Of a stretch of DNA of 64,000 nucleotides, positions 63,834 through 64,000 are shown piece by piece. Numbering within the stretch: the first letter of the stretch is position 1; each line of letters begins with the position of its first letter. The DNA is taken from positions 5,391,175 through 5,455,174 of the forward strand of contig NC_134032.1 of assembly GCF_964204645.1 (NCBI RefSeq). The letters are read 5' to 3'. The translations under genes and the position numbers were made by a program. This DNA is from Tubulanus polymorphus. Its lineage: Eukaryota > Nemertea > Palaeonemertea > Tubulaniformes > Tubulanidae. The notes under the pieces were generated by a model. It was not told the origin of the DNA, made no database searches, and worked only from the letters and a program-made list of their open reading frames with translations.

Positions 63834-64000
63834 AGTAATAGGGGTAATGGGCTTTCAGGTTAAAGGTTGAAGGGGCGAGTGAGTAAAAAATGAAAATAAC
63901 AATAATTTACAGTTGAATTAGGAGTGTGCGCGACTAATTCAACTGTAAATTATTGTTATTTTCATTTTTTTACGAGCTCGACCCTTCGACCTTTGATCTG
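63834..64000. repeat. Fold-back palindrome P6, Polinton-type ends, cut by the window edge
   Basis: Starts AGTAATAGGGGTAATGGGCT; centre GAATTAGGAGTGTGCGCGAC; right arm runs to CTTCGACCTTTGATCTG at the window end. Left flank TATGAATATTTTAAG is the same as at P4. Confidence 0.9.

Noticed and set aside
1-64000. tRNA or rRNA genes
   Set aside because: None seen by eye; only the tRNA-Leu-complementary primer site of the Gypsy element. A covariance-model scan would settle this.

Overview
The window is animal nuclear DNA, most likely from an aquatic invertebrate; the species cannot be fixed from sequence alone. The only host gene I recognise with confidence is GTF2E2 (TFIIE subunit beta). Its last four coding exons run on the + strand between 18568 and 22897, with GT/AG introns. 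A possible first exon of an unidentified gene lies on the - strand near 1.5-1.65 kb, beside an E2F-like site. Nearly everything else is mobile DNA or its debris.

Layout: 1-3.0 kb holds a repeat copy, the candidate exon and otherwise featureless DNA. 3036-17141 is one Polinton/Maverick (adintovirus-type) insertion with 64-bp terminal inverted repeats and a perfect 6-bp target duplication (CCAATC). It carries a family B DNA polymerase interrupted by a LAGLIDADG intein, a penton-like minor capsid gene, several small membrane proteins, the tail of a probable major capsid gene, a chromodomain integrase and a packaging ATPase. Most genes are broken. Beside its right end lies an older fragment of the same family. 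18.5-23 kb is GTF2E2, with a hAT fragment and an interspersed repeat in its long intron. 23.2-31 kb is repeat-rich: a 2-kb duplicated block full of CTCF-like motifs, a MITE and a 118-bp tandem array. 31540-36100 is a Ty3/Gypsy element with paired LTRs, 5-bp TSD and a tRNA-Leu primer site. 36-43.5 kb holds a second MITE, a pentanucleotide satellite, a tandem array related to the one at 29.6 kb, a 5'-truncated LINE and a minisatellite of hairpin units.

44-64 kb is a minus-strand cluster of diverged Polinton-related genes (HNH endonuclease copies, a 200-aa protein, a basic membrane protein and others). It is broken up by a degraded Gypsy, a Penelope-like element with an inverted 5' part, an 826-bp duplication, and at least five fold-back palindromes, most of which begin and end like the Polinton terminus (AGTAATAGG...CCTATTACT).

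The Polinton genes form a virus-like programme: polymerase and integrase for copying and insertion, ATPase and capsid proteins for particles. They are packed head to tail, with intergenic spacers that are often only a T-tract followed by ATAAATG. The most unusual points are this TAAATG start-site module, the intein at the polymerase catalytic motif, and the Polinton-ended palindromes. Frameshifts, stops and deletions show that the copies here are not functional as they stand.
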